Part shown: piece by piece, positions 36,781-49,399 of the stretch
Position numbering within the stretch: position 1 is the stretch's first letter
Layout of the letters: the number at the start of each line of letters is the position of its first letter
Source of the DNA: Brachycybe producta
Taxonomy: Eukaryota > Arthropoda > Diplopoda > Playtdesmida > Andrognathidae
Direction: 5' to 3'
Length of the DNA: 64,000 nucleotides
Assembly (NCBI GenBank): GCA_036925085.1
Contig: JAUPFP010000126.1
Location: 1-64,000, forward strand
The notes under the pieces: generated by a model
Told to the model about the DNA's origin: nothing
Databases searched by the model: none
What the model saw: only the letters and a program-made list of their open reading frames with translations
Program-made: the position numbers and the translations under genes

Positions 36781-39700
36781 ACCAAATAGTTTTGCTATTA
36801 CATTTCCTATTATTATTTCTGATGATTTTGGTTAAAATTGCTTCAGTAATTTAATTTAATTTGCTATATAATATACATTTTTTTAATATTTTGCATAAAA
36901 CTGCACAAAATTATTTTAAACAATTTGCACACTTCTGAATTTATAATTACATCCAACATTTTGGCCTTAATCATGATCTTTCTGAAGTTGACAGATGCAG
37001 TAGTCCGTCCATTGTGTCCAACAAACAACTGTACACATAGAATATGTCAACGATCCATCTGTCACACACATCTGTCAATTTCTGACTCACAAAAAATACA
37101 CATACCGCAGCATGTGTTACTGCGCATTATACTGTGTTCCACTGTCACACAATGCACATACAAATACATTGGTAGTAATTTCAATGTAAAAGTATCCCAA
37201 ACAAGTTTGCATTAAAAAAATGAGTTCTGAAACTAAAATCTGAGTGATTGATTTAAAAGACAAAATTGAACCCATCTGCAATCTGAATTTTCCACAAGTT
37301 TAAGCAGAAAATGGGTATTTAAAAAACCCTTTGGTTTTTTTTTTCTTCTTCAAATTCCATCTCCTACAGTGCAGGAAACCACTTCAATTTAAATTCACTG
37401 CGTGTCTTGGCAGTCGACTCCTAATTGTATTTTCAACGCCAAACGTTAGTTAAGCTTTTGGGAATATAACCCTCCCTCCCACATCTCTCTTACTAACCAC
37501 TACCACCCCGTTTTACTATTTTCATCTACGTTTTTAACGCAAAATTCATTTTAACCCCATGGATAAAGAAATTTGTTCTCCAATGCTGTGTTTGTATTGA
37601 AGTATTTCAAAAGCTACACGCATACAAACACACACGATTGGATAAAAGTGCATTTTGCAATCGAGTTAGTAAGCAGAAAAACAAGCTCTAAGTTCCTCTT
37701 AACAAAATTATTAAGTTTTTCCAATAATCTTACTTAAGATTAGACGTGGAAAGGAAATAAAATTATTGTACTAATATAGATATATAAAAAAAACCAATCA
37801 TGAAGATTTGAGTGTGTTTGGCAGTTCACATAAAAGGAGCTGTTGTTTCCAGAACTATACATGGTTATGGTACATTTACTTTGTCCTAAAATAATACCTG
37901 TCTTAACAATGTACTTGGGTCTTTTTTTTTTCTATGTTTTTTTTGGCAATAGGCCCAAGTATTTCAGAGATCCTCATGTGAACCATTGGAATAGATAGAT
38001 GGGTTTGGTTAAATATCAGAAAGAAAGAAAGAAGAAAAAAAAGACTACACACAGATTATGGTGGAAAAATGGCTAGAAGCTTGTTAAAGAAATGAACGAC
38101 ATAAAAGTCTGGGGTGTGGCTACGAACGTTGTGTTGAATTTGAGGACGGTAGAGTTTTTATTTCGTAGACTTATTAGTTTGGTGTCTTTTTATTTTATAG
38201 TTGGGACGTGGCACAACTAAGTAGGATATGTATAAATTGCACATACAAGGTGTTTTTAAAACATGTCAACATTTTGGCATTTAATTCCTGCTTGGAAACC
38301 CAAACCTACTTCGGCAAAGCATACATGTATATATAATTCGGAGTGATCAGGTAACCACCCTAAGAAAATAAGAGTTTTTTTGCACGTACAAACGCGTATT
38401 TGTGGGTCATTTGTTTCTATGGTGATTCGACATTAGAATTTACTTCGAGAGGAGAGGGTGCTATTAAACAACACATATTGTGTATACTAATGCTACCATT
38501 CAACTCAATAATATATTTGAATTGGGAATTGTTATACATTAGTAGGTGACAGAAGTTTATTTTGACAATGCTGCTTTTGGACTACACGGTGCCTCTGCCA
38601 CAGTTCCTCTGGGCTACTTGCACAGTAATTATTCAAATTTAAAGACGCCGACAACCTTTTGCAATAAAAACCAATAAAAAGTGGTTCTTGTGCCCACGCC
38701 CTTCAGGAAGAAATACATCGACACTTTACTGACCAGCATGTGTTTCCATTGGCTCGATCTTCGGCCAAGGTGGCATTCTAGGTAGACGAAAGCGTCCTAT
38801 TGCGTTGTTTTGTGACATATGCTAAGCTACTGTATATGCTAAAAGGCCTACAAGAATAAATGTTTAGTATGATTATGTGTCTATTTTTTTATATAGAACT
38901 AAAAAAATTCTCTTACGGAGCTGTTGACGTATGTGTATTGATTGATATATGTTTGTATATAGACGTACATGGTGGATGGGTTTTTATTTAAATAAAAAAA
39001 ATCGATTTGTTTGATTTAAATCGGATATTTTTTTATTCAAATTAGACTTTTTTTTAAAGAAACAAAAAAACAAAAATATAAATTAAACATAAAAACAATA
39101 CTAACATTATTTGGATGTTTTTTATTCATTTTTTATCTAATAAATTAGTTTTTGTAGCATTAATTTTAACAAAAGAAACAACAAAGAATAACTTTAGAAA
39201 TAAGATTAAAACATATCTAATATTAGTTTTCATTAAAATAAAACAAAGTACGAAAACATAAGCAAAAAAATGGTTCACACACACACAGAAAATAATTCTA
39301 AAGACAAAAAATGTCATCTAATTTGAATAATTCTATTCTATTTATCGGGAGCTGAATTTCTGCAGTAACAAAAACGACGAACTTGTTTCTTTTTGACACA
39401 CGGAATTACATGGAATCGACCAATAGAAACGTGTTTTTCAGACGCATTATTCTTTAATGGCTCTCTGCCTTATAGTTTTTTCTCTCTTTTATAAAGTCAA
39501 CAGTGTGTTTATGTTTTTATGTTGTAATGATGCATAAGAACTCTTGCATTTCTATTTCTATTTTCTGCTTGTTTTTCAGCATGTGTGAACTACTCTTAAA
39601 ACTACTACGAATAACCAATAGACTAAAAATAAATTATTTTCTTCAGTAATATAAAGCGTTGCTTGAAATAATTTTTAAAGATGATACAAGACAAAACTGT

Positions 39701-41356
39701 CCTTTAAAAATCTATGGAAGGTCCTAAAGATAGTTTATGAACAGCTAATTATAAGTTTTATTTACAAAGTTTAGCTTTGAATTATGAAACATCGTTCAAT
39801 ATGACTGTATGTGATGAAATTTATTTTCTTTTTCACTATTATCATTGCAAGTATTTCGATCTATTTTTAAAATGTTCTCAATTTTTCATCTCTTGTTAGT
39901 TATCTTCAGTGCCCTTTTCAATTTCAATAGACCCTAGTTTCAAAAAGAAAAAAAAACCTGAAGTACAATCTTCCTAATCGGTTTCCATTTCAGTCTCAAG
40001 TTGGACATCAGTCATGTTGAGGTTTTGTCTCAACTCTCGAGAGTATATAAGATTTGTGTTTTCTTGTTGTTAAAAATTGAGACCTTTTCCATCAACTGTT
40101 CCATTTCTTATCCCAAAACATGACACTGAAATGTAATACATTGCATGTTCATTGTATCTATAAAAAAAATGTCAAAAATGTTAAAACACTATTCTGAAAT
40201 ACCCTGTACATGTACATCAATGTACAACGCACATGTATCATCTACATTATATGAAGTGACATAAACCAGTGACCCAGGCAGAAATTACTCAAATAAAAAG
40301 CAAACTTTCTCATTTTTATTTGCTCCCATCTTAATAAAAGTGTGAACAATATGAAACGTTTCTAATAAATATGAATGAAGTAGCCCTAATGCAGCTATAT
40401 ATTTTTTTACTAAGTTTTCTTTTTGAATTTCAATGGGAGTTTTTGCAGCTAAAAGAACCCTTTGCCTCCTATTTGTAATGCATATGTACACATTTTGAAG
40501 TTTAAATGAAGTGAAATTTATTAAGCAACTTAAAGTGGAATTTAATTTAATATAAGATGGCAGCATTATTTAAATGTTACATAGTTTTTTTTCCTAGACA
40601 GTAAACCAACGAACTTTGGCATTCATATTACAAGATATTCAGATCTATAGGACTTTTTAGTAAAATTCTTGGCGCAAATTGCAAAAAAAGGGAGGAAAAG
40701 AAGCGAGATGTCGCTGTCATTTACGTACGTTATACACATTGATAACTTTAAAAACACATGCCAACACAAATTACAAGGAAGGTTTTCTCTTATCTGAAAA
40801 AAGGTATGTAAAAAGATAAGCCCACACACAGTATATTATATTTTCTAGTGGGCACCTTTCCTTACTGATATGATGTCCATCATCACTTATTCTCAACTGC
40901 AAGACATTAATATCCACTGCGATCTCTCATTTGACATTTTCATTCTTAATCTTAACCAACCCAATCCACCTTCTTTCAGACTTTCACTCTCAAAAAATGT
41001 GGTTACAATAAAGTCTCACATACTACATGTAGGTACATATAGTCTAAACAGAAAAGAAAAAAACAAGACAAAACCTGCAGTACAACTGAACCATACATTA
41101 TGAAACACAAAAGACATACCATACACCAGACACATGGTAACAGTCACATAACAATACACTGTTCCACAAATTATGACAACACAAAACACACACATTTGTC
41201 ATATATTTTCACCTTGAACTCTTTTGCACAGGATTCCAACATAGAAAAAACCCTATTGAAGATCACAATAACTCACCAAATTGTAGTACACCTGTGGTGT
41301 GGCAACTTTAAAAATGCTTACACTAATTTATATACTAGTCATCGTAATAAATGGCA
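36781..41356. other. Gene-free region with repeat fragments
   Basis: It includes a degraded relative of the CRE-bearing MITE interior at about 38340-38640 (GAATTGTTATACATTAGTAG, CCTCTGCCACAGTTCCTCTG). It also holds a fragment of the ACTAGAAG family at about 39705-39755 and CA-rich stretches at 36990-37200 and 41090-41240. No coding exon was recognised. Confidence 0.5.
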
Positions 41357-41364
41357 TTCTAAAG

Positions 41365-41729
41365 CAGGGATGGACAACTCCTGTTGCCAATTGCCAAAAG
41401 TGACAAATTGCCAATGAAAAGCGTGGTAAATTTCGCTGCCAATTTTTTTTTTTTCATTGTCGGTGTTTCATTTTTTGTCTGGCAGAACTGAGATACGTAC
41501 TGAGCATATAAATTTGTAAATTCTTAAATTGCCGCTTCCTTAAATATTCTGATTTTTTTCTTCTGAAAAGTGAATGAGTACATGTATTGAATAAACTTGG
41601 TCAAATAGTTAATTTCAGAAATGATTCTATTTCCACAACCAAATTTTACATAGTGTGGCGAATTTCTATTGTCATTCGCCACACTTGTCGCTACATTGGC
41701 AAATAGGTTGCCCACCCAGGCTACTCCTG
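41365..41729. mobile_element. hAT-type MITE with 8-bp target duplication
   Basis: A 365-bp element flanked by the perfect direct repeat TTCTAAAG (41357-41364 and 41730-41737). The left end reads CAGGGATGGACAACTCCTGT. The right end, inverted, reads CAGGAGTAGCCTGGGTGGGC and then AACCTATTTGCCAATG, matching TTGCCAATT on the left. An 8-bp duplication and CAGGG-TGG-CAAC termini are hallmarks of the hAT superfamily. The interior has GCCAATTGCC repeats and no transposase. Confidence 0.9.
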
Positions 41730-42301
41730 TTCTAAAGGTTTAAAAAACACAATGTCACAAATTCTATGAAACAAGACCCCTTTTCTATTGGTTGCAACAA
41801 CTTATGCTTGATCAAAATAGAACACTTTCCTATTCCTCACAACACAGACATCTGTTGAAAGTGTGTAACTATATAATGTTGCATTACACTTTACAACAGT
41901 TTGTTGAATAGTGTGACCTCGCCTTTTTTACACAACCAAACAAAGCTAATGTTTCCAATTATTTTAGTTAACTTGTTCTTTACCATGTCCTCTGTAAATA
42001 AGCCTCCCTCAAAACCACACATTAATGTAAGCTACAACTGTATTAGGATCCATAAAAACATAATTAGCCTTCAATATAAAAATAGCGGTCAATGTCATCA
42101 TGCAAACAACTTCTCTCTCAAAATACCACCCACAAAAGATTGCAACTTTTAACTTGCATGTAGTTTGTAGTAACAACCACAGAGATCGAGGGGGGGGGGA
42201 AACATTACGGAGTCCAAAAATATAATTTGTACCTGTATTATATCATACAATCTTATCAATATAAAATCAGTCATCAACATTACGACTAATTATGCACACA
42301 A

Positions 42302-42673
42302 ATGTTTATGATCATAAAAAAATTGTATTATCTACGAAAAGTCAACCGAACAGACAAACTGAAAATAAATCTTGTTGCCAACAAAATAATAAAAATAAAT
42401 TACCGTTTTACATACGATAGTAATAATAAGTATGAATACATTTTTGGATGCGAATTTTTTTCTCCAAACGAACATCCAATTTTTTTTATTTCACCTGATG
42501 ATGCCTATTCCAAGATAATAATTAAGAACTATAAAAAGCAACGCACGAAAATAAAGGGCCTCCTCTCTTCCGGTGACTTTATTCAAATACCAAACAAACT
42601 CTATGAGTGGATGAGGTCGCATTTGTCTACAGAAGAAGGAAAAAAAACACTATATGCGGAATCTAATACATAA
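42302..42673 (+). CDS. Unassigned 123-residue open frame
   Basis: The longest frame in the right half that does not look like low complexity. Acidic, basic and aromatic residues are mixed (for example CEFFSPNEHPIFFISPDDAY and GDFIQIPNKLYEWMRSHLST). It starts at an ATG and ends TAA, in strongly AT-rich DNA where such a length can still arise by chance. About 15 bases after the stop, another frame carries a very basic Arg/Lys tract, which may be coincidence or erosion. I recognise no family. It could be a single-exon gene, an exon, or a relic of a mobile or viral gene. Confidence 0.25.
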   Translation: MFMIIKKLYYLRKVNRTDKLKINLVANKIIKINYRFTYDSNNKYEYIFGCEFFSPNEHPIFFISPDDAYSKIIIKNYKKQRTKIKGLLSSGDFIQIPNKLYEWMRSHLSTEEGKKTLYAESNT

Positions 42674-42895
42674 AAGATGATGAATCTCATCGGATAAGAA
42701 GAAGAAAAAAACGCAGAAAAAAGAAACCAAAAAAAAGAAACCTTTCAGAAAAATTAAAATAAAAAAAATACTTTTGTAACTAATTTTCAACAAAAAAAAC
42801 GACACTTTCTATTAACAAGATTCAAAAACTAAATTTAGCTCTTGAAATCTCTCAACAATGTTCAAAGACAGAAAACAAAAACCTATTTTATTAAA

Positions 42896-43250
42896 TGATA
42901 GTTTATGAATAGCTCATTTTTTAACTCTGGAATATTCTGTCTTTTTTTTTTTTTTAAAAAACTGCTTATTCTTGTCTTTCAGGGGGCAAAATTAAGAGAA
43001 ACTAGAAAGTATTTTAGAAACTGAAAGAGTAACTCCATCCAACTTAATTGTATTTTCATGTTGATATCTTTCGAAATAAACTTTGTATCGGCGAAAATTT
43101 GAAACTCAATTGTCTGCTTAAGTTGGGTCATTTTTAAGCTCACATAAAAAGTTTATATATCAAGATGAAATTATTCTTAAGTGACTGCGCTACACTTCTA
43201 GTTATTAAATCACATTTAAGTTTTTCTTCATTATGGCTCTTGAAGGCCAA
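42896..43250. mobile_element. Palindromic ACTAGAAG-family MITE, copy 2
   Basis: It begins GATAGTTTATGAATAGCTCA and contains GAGAAACTAGAAAGTATTTT and TTTTCATGTTGATATCTTTC, as in the copy at 30659. The inverted second half follows (CACTTCTAGTTATTAAATCA). A T-run interrupts the left half. Confidence 0.7.
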
Positions 43251-44369
43251 AATAGGAGAGTTTGTAATAAATTTGTATCCATGAACAGATTTTATTTTTA
43301 ATATGTTGGAACCCGGCTTAGAGGGTTTATAGTAAGTCGAATTTCAAGTGCAAAGTTTTCGTCTTGAATTTCGTAAGCACTGGGCATGCAAGATAATAAT
43401 GTGTATGTTAATGGTACAAGTCAAATTAGTTATCGATCAAAAAATGTCCATGGTTGTTAATTATAAAAGCTAATATGATTTCTATGAAGACTAATTATTA
43501 AAAAGTAACTTGAGTTACAGCAATTTTGTGGTAACAAAAAAACAAAACAATTGACGACAGATGACAGCCTCCAGTCATCAGGTTCATGTTTTTCATTTGA
43601 CCAATGGTGAAACCGACTTAATGTTTTAATAGAAAATATAATGTAAATGGAATATTCTTTTTCCTCCCATTTTCAGTGAGTTAGTTGGATGACACTTTTT
43701 TATTTAACTATTCTATCTTAACAGACTTTTTTTTTACTAAGAGAAAAAACAAAACAGTACAAACACACATTTTAAGCCACGTTCTTCTTCTTTACCCTCA
43801 ATTCCAACCTTTCAAACTTGTGCCTTCTTCATTGATTTACTCAGTTTTGATCATCCGGAAAATTGGCTTGATGTTCACTGGGATTTATTTTTGAAAACAG
43901 ATAAGAGATTGAGAGAGGGAAGAATGAACTCTCAAGAGACTGAATGAGTGGGAATGACAAGGACTGACTTAAAAGACAAGAATAAGAAGCAACCAATGTC
44001 GAGTTTACTAGAGAAACACAGAGAAAATAATGGGTTAAAAGTGGGCCCCTTTGGCTACAAATATTTATGTTTTAGTTTGTTGCAAAGACTTGTATGACCA
44101 TCATCAAACACAGTGACCATTGAACGAATGAAACCAGATTATTAGCACATGCGCCCTGAAAATTTGTACAGTAGAAAAGTGGAACACAAGAGTAGTAAAT
44201 CCATTGAAAGTTTTATTAGTGGCCCACATTAAGAGTTTACTCCGTTTACTATAGTGTTATTTTAAGGCTCAATTGATAGTTGCTTAAAATACAAATCTCA
44301 TACAGGATCACTAAAAAAGGATGTCGAATTTAAATTTAAAAAATGTCTACGCAAGCAGTCAAGAAGATC

Positions 44370-44474
44370 TGTGGCAGAGGGACAAAAGTACAATTGCAGC
44401 ATGTGAAATGCATTGTCAAAACCCAAAAATTTATAAAATCTTTGGGTTTTGACAATACATTTCACATGCTGCAA
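44370..44474. repeat. Near-perfect 34-bp hairpin
   Basis: Arms 44394-44427 and 44441-44474 pair over 34 positions with a single mismatch around a 13-base AT-rich loop. Left arm start: TTGCAGCATGTGAAATGCAT. The preceding GTGGCAGAGGGACA is shared with 22210 and, inverted, with 33135 and 38595, so the hairpin belongs to a dispersed repeat. As RNA it would form a microRNA-precursor-sized stem. Confidence 0.9.
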
Positions 44475-44599
44475 CAATCTGTTCTGATGCAGCAGCTATC
44501 ATAATGTATTATCAGAAAATTAAAAGATAGATTTGAAATGATAAACTAAAGACAGCGCAACAACACTAAGAGCTGAGGCTTTCACACAAAAAGTAACGG

Positions 44600-44830
44600 A
44601 CTGATTACAGAAAAGTCATGAAATTGTGAAAATCAACTTTATGATTTCATTCCTTGTGCTCAATTATTTTATTATGCTGTAGCACTAGTCAATGGCAGTC
44701 ATAAGACAATATTTGTCATAATATTTTATAATTTGCTTTTGTGACTGTTCATGAGCTATATATTTACTGTAATATGATAGTATTATATTTCTGTAATGAT
44801 CCCACTAGTGTGTATTTCATCTATAGACAA
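44600..44830. repeat. Dispersed repeat, TTTGTCATAA family
   Basis: It shares ordered blocks with about 54895-55115 and about 15816-16010: CAATGGCAGTCATAAGACAA, ATATTTGTCATAATATTTTA, TTGCTTTTGTGACTGTTCAT and TTTCTGTAATGA. Coding frames are absent. It is probably an old MITE family with at least three copies in the window. Confidence 0.7.
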
Positions 44831-44867
44831 AGGTTTACCTGCTTACTGAAAGTAATGTTACAAGAAA

Positions 44868-45090
44868 CGCAAAAGTTGGTTAGAAACTAGAAGAGTTCAA
44901 AAATAACGTCATAGTAGTACTCATATTTTCAAAATATACAGCAGTCTGAAAAAGACCTAATTTGAACTTATTCTTCAAAGTTAACAATCAAGAATTAATG
45001 CACTAAGCCATTTACAAACAACCATTTTAACAGACACCATCATGATTCATGAAATTACTTTTAAGTTATTCCTTTAATCTTCTAGTTTCA
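44868..45090. mobile_element. Palindromic ACTAGAAG-family MITE, short copy
   Basis: GGTTAGAAACTAGAAGAGTT on the left and TTTAATCTTCTAGTTTCAAA on the right, in inverted order. The middle has lost most of the family consensus. Confidence 0.55.
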
Positions 45091-45889
45091 AAACAAATCG
45101 TGAATTTTCTTCTACTGTAAAAATGAAATTTATGAAATCCAAAATTGAAATGTACATCTCTTAAACTTTTATGAAGAACTGGTCAAGTTCACATTTTGCC
45201 ATGACCAATTAATCCATAAAAGAACTAATGATTATAATGACATACAAGACAATCTCTTATAATCAAACAGCCACTTCTCTCTTGTTTGTCTAATCAATAA
45301 ATACGAGTACATTTTGGCTCAAAAATCCTCAGCTTCTTTCATCGATTTCCCCCCCCCCTCTCTCTTCATATATATTATATACATCAACGTTCACTCCCAT
45401 TCATATGAAGAATCTGTCAGCATAACCACCTCCCCCCTGTCCATTACAAGAACAAAAAACTACACAACAAAAACAAAACCACCTAAGATTTGATGATTAA
45501 GGTGTATTCGTGACTCATCTTTCAACTACAGGTCAAGGACCAATCTAGTCTGCATAAAACGCACCTATTTTTAATTATGCATAGTGTATATAAATACACA
45601 CACATATATGAGTTAATAAGCATTATTTCTCTTCGAACATAATTGGCTTTATACATTTATATACAAGAAACAACGAAGCAAAAAAAATCGATAAGAATCA
45701 CCAGCTGATATATGATGATGATGATGCTTTGCTCTTGATGCAATTCCTTTTTTTTCTCTCTCCCTTCAGACACACAACACACACTTTGATGCCTCCTCAA
45801 TTAAGTGAAAGGCAAGAACAACTGAACAGTTCATCCATCATTATAACCACTAACACTTTCTGTGAAAAATTCTAGTAAAAAGGGTAACC

Positions 45890-45986
45890 CCCCTCCCCAC
45901 CACCACCACCACCACCACCACCACCACTGATGGGAGTGTGGTGGGCCACCACCGCCACTGATGGGTGTGTGGTGGGCCACCACCGC
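45890..45986. repeat. CCA microsatellite and 31-bp tandem duplication
   Basis: (CCA)n at about 45898-45926 is followed by two adjacent 31-bp copies starting at 45925 and 45956 (CACTGATGGGAGTGTGGTGG, second copy with T for A). Each contains the palindrome-like GTGGTGGGCCACCAC. Confidence 0.9.
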
Positions 45987-46410
45987 CACAACCAGCAACC
46001 ACCAACCATTCACCTAACTTTTTTTTTTAAAAACAAAAAGCTTCTAATAATTACTCTTCCTATATTATTCATTTTCATCAGATGTATTGTGTGATTGCCG
46101 ACCTCAAGGGGCACCACCTAGTCTAGCAACAACAATAACACTCATTGTTACAGACATTCAGTACCATGTCAAATACAAACAAACATTTAAACACTAATTT
46201 TCAACTTAAATTAGGAGGGCAAAAAAATATATATAGAAAAGTTTAATGAGGCATCACTAAACGTGTGTGTGTTTATGACGCCTCTTCTAATATAAGAAAA
46301 CAGTTTTGAGTTGTTCAACTTTTGAGGAATATAATAACACTGATGGCTCAAATAAAACGTCTGAACGGTTTAAAGATGACTATCTCATACGATATAACTC
46401 TATCTACACA

Positions 46411-46508
46411 ACATTCTTTTATTTATCGATTTATTCAACAATGTGACATCGCATCAGATATATGCGGTGACATCACACTACTGGATAAATCGATGAATAA
46501 AAGAATGT
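46411..46508. repeat. Inverted repeat, 25-bp arms
   Basis: Arms 46411-46435 (ACATTCTTTTATTTATCGAT...) and 46484-46508 (...CGATGAATAAAAGAATGT) pair with two mismatches around a 48-base interior. It may be a tiny MITE. The overlapping 69-residue plus-strand frame is explained by it. Confidence 0.8.
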
Positions 46509-46762
46509 GCAGTATGCTTTTCTTTGTATAAGCATTATCAATCAAGCAATACTAAGTGTCGTCAATGTTAAAAAAATAATGGAGGTGTTGGATACATTAA
46601 TAATTCATTTTTTATTTCATCATTTTATATATTATGGTATAAGATTAATTATTGATAAATTCTGTTAAATGAGTATTTATATGAAATCAAAATTGAATTA
46701 ATAAGTATCAACAACCATCCATTCATTATTGATATGAAGACAGCTTTTTAATTTTAGAGTAT

Positions 46763-46996
46763 AGTTGTCTAATCGTAAAAGGAAGCTTGTGACGTCAGAG
46801 GGTTTGACAAAAAAATTGGATCGTGTCATTTAGTCTAATGAAAAAGTGATGATAGTAAACGGTTTCAACAGTTTAAACAAAAAGGTTCTTCCATTATTTA
46901 GTTATTACTCCTTTATTATCTGACAAAATGAGACAAAGGCTGAGTTTTTTTGTCAACGCCTCTGACGTCACAAGCTTCATCGTACAGTGAGGCAAG
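46763..46996. mobile_element. CRE-bearing MITE, copy 3
   Basis: About 235 bp. The left end GTTGTCTAATCGTAAAAGGA followed by AGCTTGTGACGTCAGAGGG is mirrored on the right by CGCCTCTGACGTCACAAGCT followed by TCATCGTACAGTGAGGCAAG. Perfect TGACGTCA words lie at 46790-46797 and 46963-46970. It is the shortest and best-preserved member. Confidence 0.88.
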
Positions 46997-47650
46997 CATA
47001 TAGCGTCGATTAGGTAATCTAAACAATAAAAAACAATTTAAACTGAGACATGTTCAAATCATATTGAAAATTGGTCTTTGAAAAAAAATTGGTATTGAGT
47101 ATTGGTACATTAAAGGAAAACAAAATATTCAGCAAAAAGCATAACTGTTTTGAGTTTTAAAAACAAGGTTTGAAAAGAGGTTTTAAGACAAAACAAGGCA
47201 ACACTGTAATCTTCAGTGAAGTTTTATCTCATCGGTTAATTAATCCGTTACATCAGCTATGACGTCACGTCGCTGTATCTATGAACTTCATGAAACCGCG
47301 AATATAACGGGTTGATTAACAGTTGAGATTAAAAACGTGCTGATTTTAATTTATATTATAGGCATTTTACGGGTTGTTTGTTCATTTTTTCATCAAATGT
47401 GTTCCCGTGTTAGAATTTCTTAAATGGCCTGAACTAAGTAAAAATAATATGAAGTCTGAAGAAGTCTGACATTGTTATAAGAATTTTCTTTTCTTTGTAA
47501 AAAAAAAAAGCAAAACTTTATAACAATTTCAAAAGGCAAAACAATTATACTTTTTTCAATAAAAAATGTTTTGAGGCTAGAATTCTCCGAGAAGTCTCCT
47601 AAAATTATTCATACCAACTGAATCAAAAGTTCTCGCAGATTTTAGCCTCT

Positions 47651-48028
47651 TATACCTCGTTTTCACTACAAACCGTAACAGCAGTTAAAATGTTAGCCAC
47701 AGTTCATTTTCTAGAGAAAACAAATGTGGTTACATTAACCATGGTTAAATTTCTGAACAACCGAGTTCAGTTTCAACTGCATTGACACAATGTAGTTAAC
47801 AACATTATTGAATGGTTAAATACGTTTTTTGACTGAATGACGAGTGAAAATTTCACAAAATGCACAACTGTTTCATAGGAAGTGAAACTGAACAAGAACT
47901 GACACAATTATTTAACCACAAGTAAGTTTCTTCTCTACATGGAAACTTCTAGCTTGTCTGCAGTTAACTACAGTATAATCGTGGTTAACTACAGTTTATT
48001 TATTTTTTTGTAATGGAAACGAGGTATA
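47651..48028. mobile_element. MITE with TATACCTCG ends
   Basis: Ends TATACCTCGTTTTCACTACA and, inverted on the right, TATACCTCGTTTCCATTACA (18 of 20 identical). The 378-bp interior repeats variants of GTGGTTAACTACAGTT and ACCATGGTTAA. Because the ends start TATA, the target duplication (probably TA) cannot be separated from the element. Confidence 0.85.
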
Positions 48029-49012
48029 ATGGTTTTTTTAATTGGAAAAAACATAATTTTCTTCGCCTTGGTTGCATGTATATGTGAATTTCGCTTTTTT
48101 TTACATAAATATTTTTTTCAAAACAAGTTTTAAAAATTTAATAACTTAATTGTTAAACAGTGAGGTTAATTTTTTTTTGTAGAAAAAATTTTCTTTCTGA
48201 TGTCAACGCGCCACTTAAAATTTGAAATGTGTAGCTTTAATAGTTTCTGAGATATTTATTATTCATTTTTAAGCATCAGACGTTTTAGTAGCACCACACG
48301 ATTATATATTCGTTTTGGTTCTTCAAAAAAAAAAACATTCCCGTAATAAAAATGTACAAATTTATCTTTCTATCTTTTTTTTTTTCGTTATAAACATTTT
48401 CATAGATGTAATTTAGCGTAAATGTGAACCGAAGTGAAGAAACCAAAAACAAATCTCGAATGAGCCCCTGTTTTTTTTTTTCTTCTTCTTCTTCTCTGAA
48501 TTCATTGCATAAACAAATTGCATGTTTGCATTATAGGTTTTAAAGAAAATAAAACTTGATTTAAGTTTTACACTGCACAACATCAGAAATAAATAAAGAG
48601 GGCAAAAAAAAAAAGCATTTGAGAGAGCAAAAAAAACAACAACAAAGACTTCAATTCTTTATTTTTCTCAGTAAAGTTTAAATTTTTTATGTTGTCGATC
48701 GTACTACAATGTATAAGGAAAAGTGGACGACGACTTAACTAAATGGGCACAAGACACACACACATTGTAATTTTTTCAAAAACAAAAAACAACATAGACA
48801 ATTGATTTGGATACAAGTTTACACCGATAAATAAATAGTGCTTCTTCACCCGACCATTTTTGAAGCTAAAAAGTTATGACGTACAACATATCTATACACT
48901 GTGTATCTGTTACTATTCAAGTGGAAAATCAGCCATTTTGTACCATTTCTAGGCATTGTGCAGAGTTTTCAAATAAATACAATTTTAAGCACTCAGCCAA
49001 ATGTGTGATATG

Positions 49013-49346
49013 GTTTTAAAATGTAAATGCCTCTAAACACTAATTATTTTGTCTTTCGTGATGAGAAACGCGAAAGTGTTTTAGAAACTAGAAGGGTAGC
49101 TCAATCACTTAAGGGTATTTTTTTTTCTTAGTATATTTGTTTTGTTCAAAATAAACTTTTTATGTGAGTTTTAAAATGACCCAACTTTAAGCTGACGATA
49201 TTTTCGCGATCAATATTTAAAATACACTTAATTGATCGAGCAACTCTTCTAGTTTTTAAAACACAATACAGTTTTCTCTCAATTTGCCTCCTGAAAGACA
49301 GAATCATTTTCAAGAGTTTGAAAATCAGCTGTTCACAAACCACCCC
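49013..49346. mobile_element. Palindromic ACTAGAAG-family MITE, copy 3
   Basis: It aligns by eye with the copy at 30659: ATGGTTTTAAAATGTAAATG, TTTAGAAACTAGAAGGGTAG, AACTTTTTATGTGAGTTTTA and, inverted, GAGCAACTCTTCTAGTTTTT and TCAGCTGTTCACAAACCACC. Confidence 0.8.
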
Positions 49347-49399
49347 TTAATTTTAACAACAATTCAATCTACATAAAATTAATTTTCATTTGAAAGAAT

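Noticed and set aside
45831-46013. Trp/Gly-rich 60-residue minus-strand frame
   Set aside because: It translates the CCA microsatellite and the 31-bp duplication.
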